Numbered from the stretch's first letter, positions 25,263-34,636 are shown. The stretch: DNA of 38,386 nucleotides from Trichomonas tenax (GCA_023091735.1 JALKBU010000468.1:1-38386), one strand, 5' to 3'. Program-made: numbers and translations. The notes: a model not told the origin generated them from the letters alone.

Positions 25263-26660
25263 TTAATCTTGAATCTCCTTTTGGATAGTTAACAAATTAG
25301 ATACAACACTAGTAAAGCGATTGAAGTCCATAGTCTTCAAATTATTCATCTCATCATTGAGCTTCATGATGAACATCTGTTTCTTGAGTGTTTCCTCAGC
25401 AATTTGTGTACGTTTAGTAATTTCCTCCAAACGCTTTGATTGTTCATCAACACGCTCTAACATTGTGGAGTATTGGTTTTCTCCGAACTGCTTTTCTGAT
25501 GTAAGCTCGGATCTCTTTGTTTGAATCGCCACTAATTCTTCTTCAACTTGATGATTCTTTGCTTGCAAAGATTCGAGTTTTTTCTGCTCGCTTTGGATCT
25601 TCGGAGGAAGCTCTTCTAATTTATTCTTGAGTGGCTTCAACCGGCCTTTTTGTGTTTTAATTTTAGCATTAAGGACTTCAATGCGTGCTTTATTTGCATC
25701 TATATCGATTTGGTCTTTTGTGAGGTCTCCTCTATTTCCTGCACCGCTTCCTGTGTCGGAATTCGGCATATATCTGTTCAAAATAATTAATTCTTCGCGA
25801 AGCTTCCTAGAATCTTCGACAATAGCTCGATTTTGTAATTCGATCTTTTTGGCCTCCTCATTTATACGTGATAGAGCTGTGCTTGCTTCATTCAACAAGA
25901 ACTGGTTAAGATCTAATTGCTTTTTTGCGTCTATCCAGTCATCATCAATTAATTGGACCTTTGGAGCCTTCAGCCTCACATCTATATCCTGTTTTGATGA
26001 GTTATAATTCATGTTAGCCATCTTATCTTCTTCTGTTGCTGTTTTTAATAATCTCTTCAGCTGTTCATTAAGTTTCGACATCTCACCGTGGGAATACTTC
26101 TCCAATGTGAGTGTGCGCTTTAGCACACCGACATCTGTCTGAAGCTGCGTTAATGTGTTTATTGGGCCTAAAACTGGTTTCTCGGTCACAACAGTGACCT
26201 TTGGATCTGTCATATTGAAAACTGTTGTTCCTGTCTTCTGTTTGAGCTTTTCGAGATAGGCTCTGCGTTCTTTAGCAGAATCTCCGTATGAATCGCAAAA
26301 TTGTTTCTTTCCTTCGAGAATAGAAAGTTCTTTGTTGTAGGCATCTTGTACTGGTCGTAATTTACTCTCGCATTCGGCTGCAACTCTAGCGAAAGCGGCT
26401 TGAAGTCGATTAAGTTCGGCTTGTGCTTGCGTAATGTCTGTTTCATCCTGTCTGGCGAGCATTTCTCTAAGTTTGTTAAGTTGTGCTTCCTTTGCTTCGA
26501 TCTCTTGTCTCATTGTTTTTACAATTTCTCGCGCTTCTTGAGTTGTAGGCAGCGTGGTATCATAATCTTCACGCTGCAGAACTTTTGATGCTTTTCTTAG
26601 CGTTTTTCTACTAATCGGGCGCATCCCGGTGATATTTAGAAGGTTTTCCGGCACGCTCAT
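25263..26660 (-). CDS. Coiled-coil protein, about 465 aa
   Basis: The start is set at the ATG at 26660 (MSVPENLLNI); the open frame reaches a TTG at 26690 that lies inside a promoter box and is not a credible start. Residues ~1-50 are non-coiled and basic (ISRKTLRKASKVLQ). From ~45 on the chain is heptad-rich helix in several segments (EAKEAQLNKLREMLARQ; LSRINEEAKKIELQNRAI; KKLESLQAKNHQVEEELVA) with short breaks near 145-175 and 305-320. No catalytic motif. The length and layout resemble flagellar or IFT-associated coiled-coil proteins, but I cannot assign one. It is divergent from the CSN6-like gene, sharing a 75-base promoter region. Confidence 0.8.
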   Translation of the reverse strand: MSVPENLLNITGMRPISRKTLRKASKVLQREDYDTTLPTTQEAREIVKTMRQEIEAKEAQLNKLREMLARQDETDITQAQAELNRLQAAFARVAAECESKLRPVQDAYNKELSILEGKKQFCDSYGDSAKERRAYLEKLKQKTGTTVFNMTDPKVTVVTEKPVLGPINTLTQLQTDVGVLKRTLTLEKYSHGEMSKLNEQLKRLLKTATEEDKMANMNYNSSKQDIDVRLKAPKVQLIDDDWIDAKKQLDLNQFLLNEASTALSRINEEAKKIELQNRAIVEDSRKLREELIILNRYMPNSDTGSGAGNRGDLTKDQIDIDANKARIEVLNAKIKTQKGRLKPLKNKLEELPPKIQSEQKKLESLQAKNHQVEEELVAIQTKRSELTSEKQFGENQYSTMLERVDEQSKRLEEITKRTQIAEETLKKQMFIMKLNDEMNNLKTMDFNRFTSVVSNLLTIQKEIQD

Positions 26661-26682
26661 TATTTTCGTCCGTTTATTTCTT

Positions 26683-26708
26683 TTTGACAAATAATAAAAT
26701 GTTTGTCA
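26683..26708. promoter_or_regulatory. Bidirectional promoter: TTTGACA and TTTGTCA boxes
   Basis: The two start codons at 26660 (minus) and 26736 (plus) are 75 bases apart. TTTGACA at 26683-26689 lies 23 bases before the minus-strand ATG. TTTGTCATGTAA at 26702 lies 34 bases before the plus-strand ATG, and the same 12-mer precedes the Ran-like gene. Confidence 0.55.
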
Positions 26709-26735
26709 TGTAAATTGTTTTATGTGTCATTGATA

Positions 26736-27554
26736 ATGGAATCACCCCCTATTTTATCAAATTTACCCAATAAAAATCAGGCAAAAAAAATGCAAGTATT
26801 TATTCATCCGCATGCATTGCTTCAGATATCAGATCACTTCGACAGATCACAGTATATGAAGAAGGAAATCAAGTATCTGTGCGGTGTTGTTTACGGATAT
26901 CAAGAGAGATCTTCAGTTGATATGACTTCTACTGTCGAAGTGTTGGCAGAAGAAGTAGATGGAAAGCTCAAAATTAATAAGGATTCGTTTGATCCACAGC
27001 ACGAGCACCATTTAAAGATTTATCCGGAAGAAAATCCAGTTGCTTGGTATTCATGCCAAAAACTCAGTGAAACTGAGATAGATATGCTCAGCAATGCATT
27101 TAAAGAACTTTTCACCGTTTACGCGCGCATTGATTTTGATGTTGATATTGAAAAACATCCAATCTCGGTTTTCCTTCCACAGGAAGACGGTTCATGGATG
27201 CGGTCGGAATACTCATACAGATCTGAAGCGCCAGAAAGAATTTCTGTAATTCATCTTCAATCTGATGGAAAGGCAGAGAATAGAATTGGTTTCACCAAAA
27301 CAGCTTTCAATGTATTAAGTAACAACATAGAAATCATTATGCAATGCCTTGAAGATGTTCAATCAGGAAAGAAAGAATTCAATAGTCAACTTGTGCGTGA
27401 GTGTGCTACCGTCGCTAAATGGTGGAAGCACAGCCATATGACTAAGAAACCAAAACAAATGTTTGTTTCTGGTCAATATGCATATCTCGCTGGAATCCTT
27501 GCAGAAACAATGGTTGAAATGGAACGCAAATACCAATCTAATGCGCAGAAGTGA
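26736..27554 (+). CDS. MPN-domain protein, probably COP9 signalosome subunit 6 (inactive MPN-)
   Basis: 272 residues from the ATG at 26736. Residues ~20-160 fit an MPN domain: VFIHPHALLQISDHFDR matches the CSN6 'LHPLVILNISDHW' strand-helix, YLCGVVYGYQE the 'VIGALIGKQEG' strand, and AWYSCQKLSETEIDML the 'GWY.TG' strand. The HxHxnSxxD zinc site of active JAMM proteases is absent, as in CSN6, eIF3f and Rpn8. The stretch SVFLPQEDGSWMRSEYSYRS, followed by EAPERISVIHL, matches CSN6 ('F.ELTY.L.TEEAERI.VDHV') better than eIF3f. CSN6 pairs with CSN5 in the complex that removes Nedd8 from cullins. The C-terminal ~90 residues are helical, as expected. eIF3f or Rpn8 are the alternatives. Confidence 0.7.
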   Translation: MESPPILSNLPNKNQAKKMQVFIHPHALLQISDHFDRSQYMKKEIKYLCGVVYGYQERSSVDMTSTVEVLAEEVDGKLKINKDSFDPQHEHHLKIYPEENPVAWYSCQKLSETEIDMLSNAFKELFTVYARIDFDVDIEKHPISVFLPQEDGSWMRSEYSYRSEAPERISVIHLQSDGKAENRIGFTKTAFNVLSNNIEIIMQCLEDVQSGKKEFNSQLVRECATVAKWWKHSHMTKKPKQMFVSGQYAYLAGILAETMVEMERKYQSNAQK

Positions 27555-27942
27555 TTGGGAAAATATAAAAACAGAGCTATCCAAATACCATTTGTTGGTT
27601 TTAAACTGTATTGAAATCATTATTATATTATACTCATAATTTGTATGTAATTGGTTGTGCGTACATATTGAATTTTAGCTATTATGATGAGATTATTTCG
27701 AATTGAAGTGTAATAGTGTGTTATAAAGAATCTAATCATTGAAATATATCTTTCAACAATATAAAGATCAGTAGTTATGTGATAAATCATATTTTAGTAT
27801 GATAATTTGGAAGATATATCGAAAATGATGTATTTGGAACGCATATTGAAAAAATGAGTCCAGTGGATCATTAGAAGATAATATGTTTGGAACATTGTCA
27901 ATAGTTAGGGCAGATATTGATGAGAAATTTACAAAAAATATT
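27555..27942. other. Spacer, no gene seen
   Basis: About 390 AT-rich bases after the CSN6-like gene with no coding frame on either strand that I would defend. Confidence 0.4.
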
Positions 27943-28016
27943 TTTGACAAATAAACAGCGGCATATGACAAATAAATGAAAATTAAATTTTTGACATATA
28001 AATTCACAATTTGTCA
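27943..28016 (+). promoter_or_regulatory. TTTGACA/TTTGTCA box cluster before the Ran-like gene
   Basis: Boxes: TTTGACA 27943-27949, TGACAAAT 27966-27973, TTTGACA 27990-27996 and TTTGTCATGTAA from 28010. The last is 26 bases before the ATG at 28036. The same 12-mer lies before the CSN6-like gene. Confidence 0.5.
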
Positions 28017-28035
28017 TGTAATTTTTTTTAAAAAA

Positions 28036-28782
28036 ATGAATGTTCAAGAACAGACAGTTTTCAGGCCAAAAGTTATACTTTTAGGCGATGGAGGTGTCGG
28101 AAAATCAAAATTTATATCAAGAATCAATGCTGATGGTCTCGTTGTCGAAAAACACAAAAGATTGGGGGTAACAACTTACAAATTTCCAGTTTATACGACA
28201 ATAGGAACAATGGAATACGAAGTTTGGGACACATATGGCCAAGAGAGGTTCGGATTGCTTAGAGATGCCTACTTTTTATATGCAAATGCAGTAATTTTAT
28301 TCATTGATTTAACAAACAAACAGTCTTATTACCATTTAGCACAATGGATGAGATTTGCGGACATTATGTGTCCCGATGCTACAATTATGGTTGCTGCAAA
28401 CAAAGTTGATGATAAAAATAGAATTATTCCGATTGAAAAAATCCTATTTCATCAGAGGCATGAGTATCCATACATAGAAATATCCTCAAAAACAAACTAT
28501 AACATCAATAAATTGTTTGAAATTCTCACACAAAAAATAATGAATGTTCCAGCGTTGAATGTTCTTCAGCCCATTAAACTTTTAGAACCAGATTGTCCGG
28601 TTGATGAAAAATATATGAGTGAATGCGAAAGAGCTTTAGCGCTTGCAACTAAAAATAGCACTGTAGTTCCTTTATCTGTTCAAAACCAAAACAGGAATCC
28701 TTTCGGTGCCCAAATGTTACGTGTTAAAATGGAATCAGAACAATTTGAATTCGAAGAAGACTTAATTCGCGACTTGAACTAA
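28036..28782 (+). CDS. Divergent Ran-like small GTPase, 248 aa
   Basis: The ATG at 28036 is preferred over 27976 because the longer N-terminus runs through the promoter boxes. Nucleotide-binding motifs: G1 GDGGVGKS (17-24), G3 in WDTYGQE (64-70), G4 NKVD (122-125), G5 SSK (150-152). Ran rather than Rab is shown by FGLLRDAYFLYANAVILF ('FGGLRDGYYI.A..AII'), ILFHQRHEYPYIEISSKTNY ('[20 protein letters not shown]') and EKYMSECERALALA, equivalent to Ran's C-terminal helix. Ran drives nuclear import/export. Odd points: the switch I threonine of Ran's 'ATLGVEV' is Arg here (KRLGVTT), the Ala of DTAGQ is Tyr, and the C-terminus is ~30 residues longer, ending in acidic residues. No prenylation Cys. Probably a specialised Ran paralogue. 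Confidence 0.8.
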   Translation: MNVQEQTVFRPKVILLGDGGVGKSKFISRINADGLVVEKHKRLGVTTYKFPVYTTIGTMEYEVWDTYGQERFGLLRDAYFLYANAVILFIDLTNKQSYYHLAQWMRFADIMCPDATIMVAANKVDDKNRIIPIEKILFHQRHEYPYIEISSKTNYNINKLFEILTQKIMNVPALNVLQPIKLLEPDCPVDEKYMSECERALALATKNSTVVPLSVQNQNRNPFGAQMLRVKMESEQFEFEEDLIRDLN

Positions 28783-29418
28783 ATGTGTAATTATTACTAT
28801 TTAATTTTTATTACTCTTTGTTTGAATATACAGATCATAACACTAATGATTCGTTGATAAGCAATCATCTATTTAGAATATTTCAAAACTTTGCTGAATT
28901 TAGAAATATGAAAATTATTATGTTTAATTTGAATGGAAATTATTTCATTGATAAAGGACTGGAAGAATGCGTGTTTGTTCCTTTAGTTTCACATATAATA
29001 GATGCTTCAATCATAGCGAACAATCATGTCTAAATAATCGCTTGACTACAAGTTTTGACTAAAATTTATAATTATCGTTTCTTTCCACTTCATTCATAAA
29101 ATAAAGTATTAAAGGGCGACATGAAAAGTGACAGCAGAGGATAATGATATTAAATATTAAATATCATTATGAATGCATAATATTTTAAAAACCTTAACGG
29201 AAATAATACAGTAAAAATGATGTAAGAACTAATTATTAATATTATAACTTTTTCGGGTGAAAATATAATGCAATTTTTCAAACCAATTTTGAATGGTTTA
29301 CATCTCATGTTAGTCACCCCTTAAAGAAACATTTGCTGCTTATGAATAAGATGATGTAAGTGATATTGGTTGAAATAAACAACATTTTATTTTAATATAA
29401 CACATAAATAATATATCA
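28783..29418. other. Spacer with a 30-bp near-palindrome
   Basis: About 635 bases. A 71-codon frame at 28818-29033 starts with TTG and has no support. The only clear structure is the palindrome at 29141-29170. Confidence 0.4.
29141..29170. repeat. 30-bp near-perfect palindrome (AT-rich)
   Basis: The arms ATAATGATAT... and ...ATATCATTAT pair over 30 bases with only the two central AT positions failing to match. It lies in the spacer between the convergent 3' ends of the Ran-like and Ste24-like genes and could form a hairpin or cruciform. Confidence 0.6.
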
Positions 29419-30750
29419 TCATTGACAAGTTGCTACACGTGAAACGTGATCAGCCAGTGTTGGCGTGAGATCATAGAGAAGTTTGAATGGAACAGATGGA
29501 ACATAGTCCCTTGCGTCAGCTGAATAAAGCTTTTGAAGGGGAACAAGGATTTGGAATCCCATTGTAACAGCAGCGCAATCGTGTGAAAGTGTTAAAGATC
29601 GATTGATGCTATTAGAGAATATCTTGAAATAAGTATCAACTGTCAAAAAGAGGCTATAAGAGATGAAAAGCATGACGCAATGGACTGGTGTTGACTTATA
29701 TACGAATTCTTCGAATCCCATACGAATAACTCCGAATGCAATGATACAGAAAGATATGTATCTGCAAATCTCCACGAAAAACATAATTAAATTATCATAA
29801 CTTTCGACCATTGATTGCATGATCGGTCCTAAATAAAGGCTTTCAACAGGCGTCGTGTAGTAAAAGTTGTTCACCGAAATAATTGCGTCAGGATGAAAAA
29901 CGCCGGTGATTTTTATCTCTGAATGCAAAGTGCTCTTAGAAACGGAATATTTCACGCGCTTCTTGAAGAGTTCGATGTTGTTGGCTGAAAGGAATTGTAT
30001 ACTTTGATTAAACGGTGTCTGGGAATAATTAATAATGCATCTATAAGAATTATTCCATTCACTGAAAAATGTGGCTTTAAGTATGTGGCAGGCAATCAGA
30101 AGGATGAACAGTGTCACTGGGTAGTATATCTTTTCTCCTGTGCAATCGCTGTATGGAATAATCGCACTTTCAGATGCAAGATTAACATCGCTTAACTCTG
30201 CCGGCCCTGAGAAGTTTATGTTGGTCTCGTTCGTTTCATTCGGTGAATCAGAGAAAAATCGAGAATTTGTTCTGCGGCTAGTTGATATTTCGGTAAAAAG
30301 CGTAGAAACTTTGATGATAATGACAAGAATAACTCCATCAACGATAAATATCGAAATATAGTCGATAAAAAACTCTGATCTAGTTAAAACGTTGAATTTG
30401 AAGTTTCCTTCAACAAAAAACGTTTTGTAATATTCAGAACAAACTTCTGGTATCACTCTGAGTAACAAGAACGCGAAAATTCCGAATTTTAAGTTAGAAT
30501 TAAAAAGTTTTGATATTGGTTTGAACAAAAAAACTGTTAAAAACGGAAGAAGATACTTCAGCGTGATGTATATGAATCTGTAGTCGAGAAGCGATGAGTT
30601 ATACTGAATAGATCGAATATCTGTTCGTTTTGGATCGCCATTAACGAGATTATTGAGATGAATCCTTTCGTATCCTAAAGCGTAAGTCTCTGTGAGGCAC
30701 CCGAGCATCAAAATAAGCAAACAAAGTGATTTTAGTTTAACATTGATCAT
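29419..30750 (-). CDS. Ste24/ZMPSTE24-like membrane protein without the protease site, 443 aa
   Basis: A polytopic membrane protein: a signal-like segment (7-25) and further hydrophobic segments near 62-77, 88-101, 129-152, 208-226, 324-344 and 357-371. Matches to the M48A family, by eye: YYKTFFVEGNFKFN (108-120) to 'YNTFVIEEKHGFN' of Ste24, SVSKSTLHSEIKITG (269-283) to 'VEGSKRSSHSNAYFYG', NRSLTLSHD (383-391) to 'SRRFEYQAD', and LTPTLADHVSRV to 'SHPTLAERL'. Ste24 is a zinc metalloprotease that trims CAAX proteins and clears clogged translocons. Here the HExxH zinc motif is absent (ESYDN at the aligned place, 316-320) and the third ligand Glu is lost (L-T-L for F-E-Y). So it is probably a pseudo-enzyme. 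An Asn/Ser-rich loop (160-200) is extra. Confidence 0.65.
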   Translation of the reverse strand: MINVKLKSLCLLILMLGCLTETYALGYERIHLNNLVNGDPKRTDIRSIQYNSSLLDYRFIYITLKYLLPFLTVFLFKPISKLFNSNLKFGIFAFLLLRVIPEVCSEYYKTFFVEGNFKFNVLTRSEFFIDYISIFIVDGVILVIIIKVSTLFTEISTSRRTNSRFFSDSPNETNETNINFSGPAELSDVNLASESAIIPYSDCTGEKIYYPVTLFILLIACHILKATFFSEWNNSYRCIINYSQTPFNQSIQFLSANNIELFKKRVKYSVSKSTLHSEIKITGVFHPDAIISVNNFYYTTPVESLYLGPIMQSMVESYDNLIMFFVEICRYISFCIIAFGVIRMGFEEFVYKSTPVHCVMLFISYSLFLTVDTYFKIFSNSINRSLTLSHDCAAVTMGFQILVPLQKLYSADARDYVPSVPFKLLYDLTPTLADHVSRVATCQ

Positions 30751-31360
30751 TCTTTAAAATTTATACTCTTAACCTTAAAATAATGCTCTAAAACAGCTCA
30801 ACAAAAAACAATCATTAACAGGCTTTTAACAAATATTCTTTTATCATGATATACACCACTAACAATACTATATATTGATCATATTTTATAATCATAATCT
30901 TTATAATATATAAAGCTGCAAACCATTTTAAAGGACTATAAACAGTATTCTTCATTTTTTGAACTATGTTGACTGCTTGATTATATTTGTCCTATAGAAA
31001 CTCTGTGCTATCAATTTTGCATTATAATGATGCAATTTTGAATTATTTTTATTGAAAAAAATTCTGAATGCATTTGACAATGTTTTCCCAATATCTAATT
31101 GATTTAAAACATTATCTGTTGGCTAAAAGAACTGTACGTTGCCACACCCACATATCCTGTATTGCGCTTATCAATTAACGGCATCGTGAATAAGGAATAT
31201 GCTAAAAATTAATTCACCGTGAAATCTTCTTCTTAAGTATAAGATCCCTCATGTTTATGATATGATTACCTTTGGTTCAATATTTATGTACTTCATCAAT
31301 CACTATATGAAAAAAAAACTATACTCATTGTGATTTTTATTATGTAAAAAAGTTTCAATA
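30751..31360. other. Spacer, no gene seen
   Basis: About 610 AT-rich bases between two minus-strand genes. No TTTGACA box lies close to the 30750 start and no coding frame is credible. Confidence 0.4.
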
Positions 31361-32131
31361 TCATTTGTTAAGGATAAGCTCTGGCTGACTCTCAGGCAAA
31401 TCTATTTTGTCAATTTTGCCTTTGCAGAATTGCATGAGAGTGTTTGCTGGTATTTCTTTTGGTACCCATGAAGGTCTTTCTTTTATTTCTTTCTTTCCAT
31501 ACTTCGCCAAAGACTTTCTCCTTTGCCAAATCAATCTAACAATGTCTTCCCTTGATTTCTTGAGTTTCATCATTAGATCATCATTTATCTTGATGATTAA
31601 TCTGCGCTTTATTGAGCCACCGAATATTATCTTTGAGATCTCCTTCTCTGTTTCTTCATCCATTTTGTTAATATTCAGATTCGTTGTCTGTGGTTCTTTC
31701 GTTTGTGAGAATATTTCACTGATTTGCCTTTGTGTTTCTTGCGTGATTTTGTTCAAATACTCAATGCACAGGTTAAGTTCGTGATTCGCTTCTTCTCTTG
31801 AGATATCAACATCATAAATAATTGATTCCATTTTTGTTTTAAAAATCGTGATTATTGTTGCTCTGTTAGCTAAGTACTTCTCTAAAGTATAGACAATTTC
31901 ACACTTTGCAGTCAATCCCAGCGCATTTATCGCATCTTCTCTGTATGGAAACTTGAATAAATCGAGTTTTGGCATATCTAAGTTCCCATACCATGAATTC
32001 CTCATTAAGTCTGATTTAGTCATTGTATTTAGTATATCAATGAATGGAGGCAGTGGAATAGAACCTTCACAATCATCTATGATGCTTGGAGGCTCTATGT
32101 CGAAGCTTTCATTTGAATCTTCTTCACTCAT
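31361..32131 (-). CDS. Hypothetical protein, about 256 aa
   Basis: The start is set at the ATG at 32131 (MSEEDSNESFDIEPPSI) because a TGTCAAA box lies 16 bases upstream; longer in-frame ATGs (32176, 32173, 32158) would put that box inside the gene. The N-terminus (~1-30) is acidic. The middle is helical (EANHELNLCIEYLNKITQET). The last third is basic with KKSREDIVRLIWQRRKSLA then KERPSWVPKEIP, which could be a nucleic-acid or protein-binding helix. No known domain recognised. No membrane segment. Confidence 0.65.
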   Translation of the reverse strand: MSEEDSNESFDIEPPSIIDDCEGSIPLPPFIDILNTMTKSDLMRNSWYGNLDMPKLDLFKFPYREDAINALGLTAKCEIVYTLEKYLANRATIITIFKTKMESIIYDVDISREEANHELNLCIEYLNKITQETQRQISEIFSQTKEPQTTNLNINKMDEETEKEISKIIFGGSIKRRLIIKINDDLMMKLKKSREDIVRLIWQRRKSLAKYGKKEIKERPSWVPKEIPANTLMQFCKGKIDKIDLPESQPELILNK

Positions 32132-32532
32132 TATTTTCACTGATTTTTTGACATGCATCAAATTTGCGAACATCATAAATTTTGTTAAAACTAGCCAATC
32201 CACTATAAAGCAATCGAAAATCGAACACAATATTTAATAGAATTTTTAATTTCTTTTTTCAACATTTTACTTATCGTATTATAATATTTATCAGCGGTGA
32301 TTGACATACATCGAATATCAAAGGTTAAATAATGAGATTATTTCCAAGATTTAATAATTTATAAAAATTGCAGAATCACTATGAGTTTAAATAAAAGAAA
32401 ATATGCTGAGATGAAGAAAATTTTATTTTCATTAATTAAATGTCTTTTTCATAAATAAGGAAAGACGTCCTTTTTCAAAGTCCATCTTGATGTCGAAAAA
32501 GAATATTGCGCTTCTTTTGCTTAATATTCAAA
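32132..32532. other. Spacer, no gene seen
   Basis: Apart from the box at 32147, about 400 AT-rich bases with no credible frame. Confidence 0.35.
32147..32153 (-). promoter_or_regulatory. TGTCAAA box before the gene starting at 32131
   Basis: TTTGACA on the plus strand at 32147-32153 reads TGTCAAA on the gene's strand, 16 bases before the ATG. This supports the shorter start. Confidence 0.5.
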
Positions 32533-33009
32533 CTAGCAGAAATCAAATGTGGTATCAATTTCATTGTCAAAGGATAAATCGTCCGTGTTGACTTGATCGA
32601 TATCTGTGATGATTTCTTGCTCGACATCAGATGGTGAAGATTGTTCTTCTGGTTCGATAACTTCAGCATTGAAGTAGTTATCGACATAAATAGGGGAGTT
32701 ATCCCTATAGGTGTTGGAAGGTGTGGAAAATTGTTGGTAGAGATGGGAAATTGATCATTGGGATCGTGAAATCTGTTGGAAAGATTCTTCATAATGGATA
32801 TTTTTTCGTGGGTGCTTCCTAGATCGCTTCGGAAGGCCACCCGCATCACATTCGGTCTCAGTGACGCCATCGAGAACGAATGATATAAATCGAGGACGAT
32901 TCGTCTTCAGTCGAAATGTGAAGTCAAACTAATTCTTGACTTTACAAAACTCCAAGTGAAGTTCACTTTTTGTTTTAAATATTTCATGGCAACTCCCGAT
33001 CTTCGAACA
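32533..33009 (-). pseudogene. Decayed gene, in-frame stops, acidic C-terminus
   Basis: One minus-strand frame reads protein-like over about 155 codons but is broken by a TAG (~32930) and a TGA (~32756). In order it gives GSCHEIFKTKSELHLEFCKV, FDFTFRLKTNRPRFISFVLD, a basic stretch (GLPKRSRKHPRKN), and an acidic Ser/Asp/Glu tail ending FDNEIDTTFDFC at the TAG at 32533. The acidic tail and basic stretch are typical of transcription-related proteins, but I cannot name the family. A competing 131-codon ATG frame over the same bases (32475-32870) has a poorer composition. No ATG heads the protein-like frame, so it is also truncated. Confidence 0.55.
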
Positions 33010-34122
33010 CTAGTTCAACATTTCATTAATATTCCACGTTCAGACGATGGCCTAGGCGGACATATTCGGCAGCAACAGGAAAAAAATACAAGAAATTACT
33101 ACTTACCTATCTAAAAAATTTGATCCCGCCGAAGTTAAAACATGTATTTCTATTGTCTTTCCAATATATCAAGGATTTAACAAGTCGGGCATTCACGCTT
33201 GACTTTTTTCTTCTTACAAAGACCTTTTAATTTTATTTTTTGAACCGATTCTTCCAAATAATTTCCTTAGTGATGTAATAGCTCTAATTCCATCTAAGCA
33301 ATCACAAATACGATGCAACTCAAATGTTTTAAATTATAGAGAATCGACCTTGCGCTCTTTATATTTATATTTGTTCGGAATTACGAAATTAAGCGAAAGT
33401 TTACCAATGGTCTATTACGAATTGTACTCCAATAAGACATCAACTTTAAAGGATACTTTTAATTCCATAACTCCAAGAAACATTGACAACAATCCGAATC
33501 TTTCAACAACCAATGACAAATTTTCAAATGAATTTGTCAAATTACATCACACACTCATTTTTGCTTCGCAACTTGGTAATCATATAGATGTTTGTCTTCC
33601 TTATTACCAAATTATGCTGCTGAAATTACATTTATACTTCAACTAACGATTCCATTGGCGCGATCTTGCATCATATGGACGTTACTTCGCCAACTTTTTC
33701 CATCGTTGTATCAAAGTGTATACAGTTCAATGGCACTTGTTGCCAAGGCAACAGAAGATTATGGCTCAATAATATCCATTCTTTTGCGTTCTTAGCATTG
33801 ACAGGTGCAGATATTGTGAGAGCAATTCAAAATATTATATTACTTCATATATCCGGCTACGCTCACTTCGACCAGAAGTCGCTTTGGGCCTCGGTGTGGG
33901 GTTTCACTTAAGATGGCATTTGTATGGTACTCTATTAATTTATTGTCTATTATTTTTACAGGATTCTGGCCATTCTGTGCGCAAGTTGGACTTATAGTAG
34001 TACTCAAAATCGTGGGTGATATCTATAATGGATCGAAGAATATTATCCCAATCAAATATGACCTGCTCATCGCGATTCACAAATTGAATAAAGTCCAACA
34101 CGAAACACTTCCACAAAAGTGA
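32986..34122 (+). pseudogene. Frame-broken gene (several frameshifts and a stop)
   Basis: An ATG at 32986 opens MATPDLRTLVQHFINIPRSD and stops at a TAA near 33112. The neighbouring frame continues at once as SKKFDPAEVKTCISIVFPIY, meets a TGA near 33200, and goes on as SSYKDLLILFFEPILPNNFL through to 33646. Two further switches of frame carry helical, hydrophobic sequence (TIPLARSCIIWTLLRQLFPS; ALTGADIVRAIQNIILLHIS) and the last piece (FVWYSINLLSIIFTGFW...) ends at 34122. Together this is about 370 residues of one helical protein with four or more lesions. Family unknown. Its 5' end overlaps the head of the decayed minus-strand gene. Confidence 0.6.
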
Positions 34123-34206
34123 CTAGTCATCTTCACAGTGCATAAGTCACAAAACAACATTCTTTGTGAGTTGCTCAACGTGATGATGACTAGATAACAA
34201 AGAATG
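34120..34206. repeat. Two interleaved inverted repeats (pseudoknot-like order)
   Basis: Arm A CTAGTCATCTTCAC (34123-34136) pairs with A' GTGATGATGACTAG (34180-34193), 13 of 14. Arm B CATTCTTTGT (34158-34167) pairs perfectly with B' ACAAAGAATG (34197-34206). The order A-B-A'-B' is that of an H-type pseudoknot if transcribed. TGACTAGTCA at 34120-34129 is itself a perfect palindrome. Confidence 0.65.
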
Positions 34207-34636
34207 AAGGTAACCCATTTTTTGGAATAACCTTACCATTTACCCATTTTTTCCTCGATAAATTTTGAGTAAACATATATTTTTTATTATGCAGTTTAAT
34301 AGCCTGCCTCTATGGGCATGCTGTAGTGGTGTCAAATGATACTGTTGGAAGAAACTGTGTAATTGCATTAGATAATTAGGATTGAAAATATCGATAATTG
34401 TGCCCTATCACAATGGATTTATATCGCACATGTCTGTGTAAACTGTGTTATGGTGTTGATTGTGGTTTTTACAGATATTTTAGATTTGATCCATATATTG
34501 GTGAAACAAAATACATTTATTTTGAGTTTAATTGTTATAAACATGTAGTGTAACTTGCATGCATAGCAATCATGCGTGTGTCAATTAGTGATTATCAATA
34601 TTGAGCTAGTTGTGTGATATATCTAATAGACCCTTG
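34207..34636. other. Spacer, no gene seen
   Basis: AT-rich sequence with a GCATGCATAG cluster near 34557-34565 that may be an outlying unit of the TGCA array downstream. No coding frame. Confidence 0.4.

Noticed and set aside
26661..26690. Ten extra residues (from TTG at 26690) on the coiled-coil protein
   Set aside because: TTG start and overlap with a promoter box; the ATG at 26660 fits the spacing seen at other genes.
28818..29033. 71-codon frame after the Ran-like gene
   Set aside because: It begins with TTG, has no credible ATG near its head, no promoter box and no recognisable signature.
32475..32870. 131-codon ATG frame on the minus strand
   Set aside because: Another frame over the same bases has a far more protein-like composition (acidic tail, basic stretch) despite its stops. 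The ATG frame is its shifted shadow.
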